The notes beneath the pieces are model-generated. The model was not told where the DNA came from. It ran no database searches and saw nothing but the letters and a program-made list of their open reading frames with translations. Shown here one piece after another: positions 5,149-6,250 of a DNA stretch of 6,250 bases. The DNA is from Gemmataceae bacterium (GTDB lineage Bacteria; Planctomycetota; Planctomycetia; Gemmatales; Gemmataceae). How positions within the stretch are numbered: the first letter of the stretch is position 1; each line of letters opens with the position of its first letter. The stretch is from positions 1-6,250 of the forward strand of contig JAOAAM010000294.1 in assembly GCA_026418875.1 (NCBI GenBank), in the 5' to 3' direction. The position numbers and the translations under genes were made by a program.

Positions 5149-5946
5149 ATGGGGCATCACGCTCTGGTCATGCTCGCCCTGATGGTTGGCGAGTTGCCGG
5201 ATCCCGAACGAACCGCCGCGATGGACATCGTCGTCCAACGCTTGGCGTCGTTGGCCACCGATGCGCGGTCCTCGCGCCCGGTCCGATTAGAAGCATTGCA
5301 TATTTTGGGCGAGTTGGGGGCGGAAGCGAAAGCCGCTGTCCCGATCCTGACGGCGCAACTGTCGAGGACGCGGGACCTGGCGGTACTCGAAGCCCTGGTG
5401 CAAACCCTTGGCCGGATTGGTTTTGAAGCTCGCCACGCTCTGCCCGAGCTTGCGGCATTGGCAGGCCAAGACTTGGACTTGGACCAAGCCATTCGTGAGG
5501 CGCAACGGCAAATCCTTGCCCCGCCGGAGACCCGTAATCTGCAAGCGCTACGAAAGATGACGCACAGTTCTTCGGCGGCGGTCCGGCTTCATGCGGCGAA
5601 AGCGCTAGGCGCGAAGGGCCGCTATGCCGAGGCCGCCATCCCCGACCTGATGCAACTGACCCGTGATCCCGATGCCGACGTGCGTCGCGTGGCCGTCGAT
5701 GCGTTGCGGAAAGTGCAAGCGCAGAACATCCCTTCGGAGACATTGGTCAATGTTTATGTTCTCGACCTGAACGACCCCGACGAAGCGGTGCGATTGCATG
5801 CCGTTCGCATGTTGGGACGGATGGGGCCAGCAGCCGCACCTGCCGCCAAAGCATTGCAAAATGCCCTCCGTGACTCCTCCGCCGATGTCCAACGAGCTGC
5901 GGCCGAGGCGCTCAACCGTGTCTTGTCGGGCAGCACTAGCGGATAA
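5149..5946 (+). CDS. HEAT-repeat protein
   Basis: The 265-aa product is built of HEAT-type helical repeats, an alpha-solenoid used as a protein-binding scaffold. Units are visible at about residues 43-71 (R-P-V-R-L-E-A-L-H-I-L-G-E-L-G), 77-106 (L-E-A-L-V-Q-T-L-G-R-I-G), 142-172 (A-A-V-R-L-H-A-A-K-A-L-G), 176-206 (A-D-V-R-R-V-A-V-D-A-L), 211-241 (E-A-V-R-L-H-A-V-R-M-L-G-R-M-G) and 244-261 (A-D-V-Q-R-A-A-A-E-A-L). Many units carry the typical D-x-x-V-R and A-x-x-A-L-x-x-L-G positions. No enzyme domain, signal peptide or clear membrane helix is seen, although residues 5-16 are mildly hydrophobic. The start is fixed by an in-frame TGA at 5122-5124 and GAGGA at 5134-5138. The gene diverges from the hook operon, and its end overlaps the convergent flgL-like gene by 11 bp. 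HEAT-repeat proteins are abundant in Planctomycetota. A flagellar link is suggested only by location. Confidence 0.88.
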   Translation: MGHHALVMLALMVGELPDPERTAAMDIVVQRLASLATDARSSRPVRLEALHILGELGAEAKAAVPILTAQLSRTRDLAVLEALVQTLGRIGFEARHALPELAALAGQDLDLDQAIREAQRQILAPPETRNLQALRKMTHSSSAAVRLHAAKALGAKGRYAEAAIPDLMQLTRDPDADVRRVAVDALRKVQAQNIPSETLVNVYVLDLNDPDEAVRLHAVRMLGRMGPAAAPAAKALQNALRDSSADVQRAAAEALNRVLSGSTSG

Positions 5947-6250
5947 AATCGAGGAAACTGGTTTGCATGATCCGCGCCGTCAGCCCGAGGGTCGCTTCGT
6001 AGAGATTTTCGATTTCTCGCAAACGCACGGCTGCGGCGACGATGTCGGTGTTTCCCAAGTCGGCGACCCGCTCCTCGCTCACCAGCTTCAAGTTGGCTAA
6101 TTGGCCGTCGAGTGCCTCCAGCGCTTCGAGGGTCGCGGATTGATACCCGATTGTTTCCAGCAAATGCTGCTGAACGGACTGCAATTCTTGCAAGCGTTGT
6201 TGCATGGTTTGGGCCCGGGTCGGCGGATCGAGTCCCGGGTCTCGCAAGGT
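5936..6250 (-). CDS. flgL: Flagellar hook-filament junction protein FlgL-like, C-terminal part only
   Basis: Only the last 104 residues are present; the gene continues past the right edge, so its true start is not visible. The end has the flagellin/FlgL C-terminal pattern: a helix with V-S-E-E-R-V-A-D-L-G-N-T-D-I-V-A-A-A-V-R-L, then E-N-L-Y-E-A-T-L-G-L-T-A-R-I-M-Q, ending in TSFLDFIR. This closely resembles the 'aDl.ntDi..a...l...e..yqa.l....ri...sLldfl' ending of FlgL proteins, which link the FlgK junction to the filament. The preceding residues are a long helix (QQRLQELQSVQQHLLETIGY), consistent with the coiled-coil D0/D1 core. Flagellin itself has a similar ending, but the L-x-D-F-I-R tail and the hook-gene context favour FlgL. 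The stop lies inside the end of the HEAT gene on the opposite strand. Confidence 0.82.
   Translation of the reverse strand, partial: TLRDPGLDPPTRAQTMQQRLQELQSVQQHLLETIGYQSATLEALEALDGQLANLKLVSEERVADLGNTDIVAAAVRLREIENLYEATLGLTARIMQTSFLDFIR

Noticed and set aside
4965..5150. A longer version of the TPR-like protein starting at ATG 5150 (353 aa)
   Set aside because: It would start inside the divergent HEAT gene's start codon, leave no promoter space and bury the export signal 85 residues into the protein. The ATG at 4964 has a ribosome-binding site and a normal signal segment.

Overview
The window is a block of flagellar genes from a GC-rich bacterium. It most resembles a member of the Planctomycetota: HEAT-repeat and TPR proteins are mixed with flagellar genes, the predicted export signal has a long Arg-rich start, and the flagellar genes lie in several small clusters. 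This assignment comes from the style of the genes only, with no marker gene to confirm it, and I hold it at moderate confidence. The first 19 bases are the Tn5 mosaic end used as the Nextera sequencing adapter. The left edge is therefore an untrimmed read or contig end, not genomic sequence.

Layout, left to right. (1) A forward pair, fliN (5' end missing) and fliO, overlapping by 4 bp. FliN belongs to the switch/C-ring and FliO helps assemble the export gate. (2) A reverse-strand operon read from 4964 down to 823: a membrane-anchored coiled-coil/TPR protein of unknown function, a 116-aa helical protein of unknown function, fliK (hook-length control), flgD (hook cap, short form) and flgE (hook). 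The spacers are 4, 23, 22 and 37 bp, so one transcript is likely. flgE meets fliO tail to tail with only 9 bp between them. (3) A 184-bp divergent intergenic region at 4965-5148 holding a perfect 8-bp inverted repeat. (4) A forward gene for a 265-aa HEAT-repeat protein. (5) The 3' end of a reverse-strand gene whose product looks like the C-terminus of FlgL, the hook-filament junction protein. It overlaps the HEAT gene by 11 bp and runs off the right edge.

The genes fit hook construction. FlgD caps the growing hook, FlgE subunits polymerise under it, FliK measures length and switches export specificity, and FlgL then joins hook to filament. FliN and FliO serve the switch and export apparatus that feed this process. 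The two unknown genes at the head of the hook operon sit where other bacteria carry fliJ-like or ylxF-like genes. They are the best candidates for lineage-specific flagellar parts. I found no RNA gene, CRISPR array, insertion sequence or convincing intrinsic terminator.
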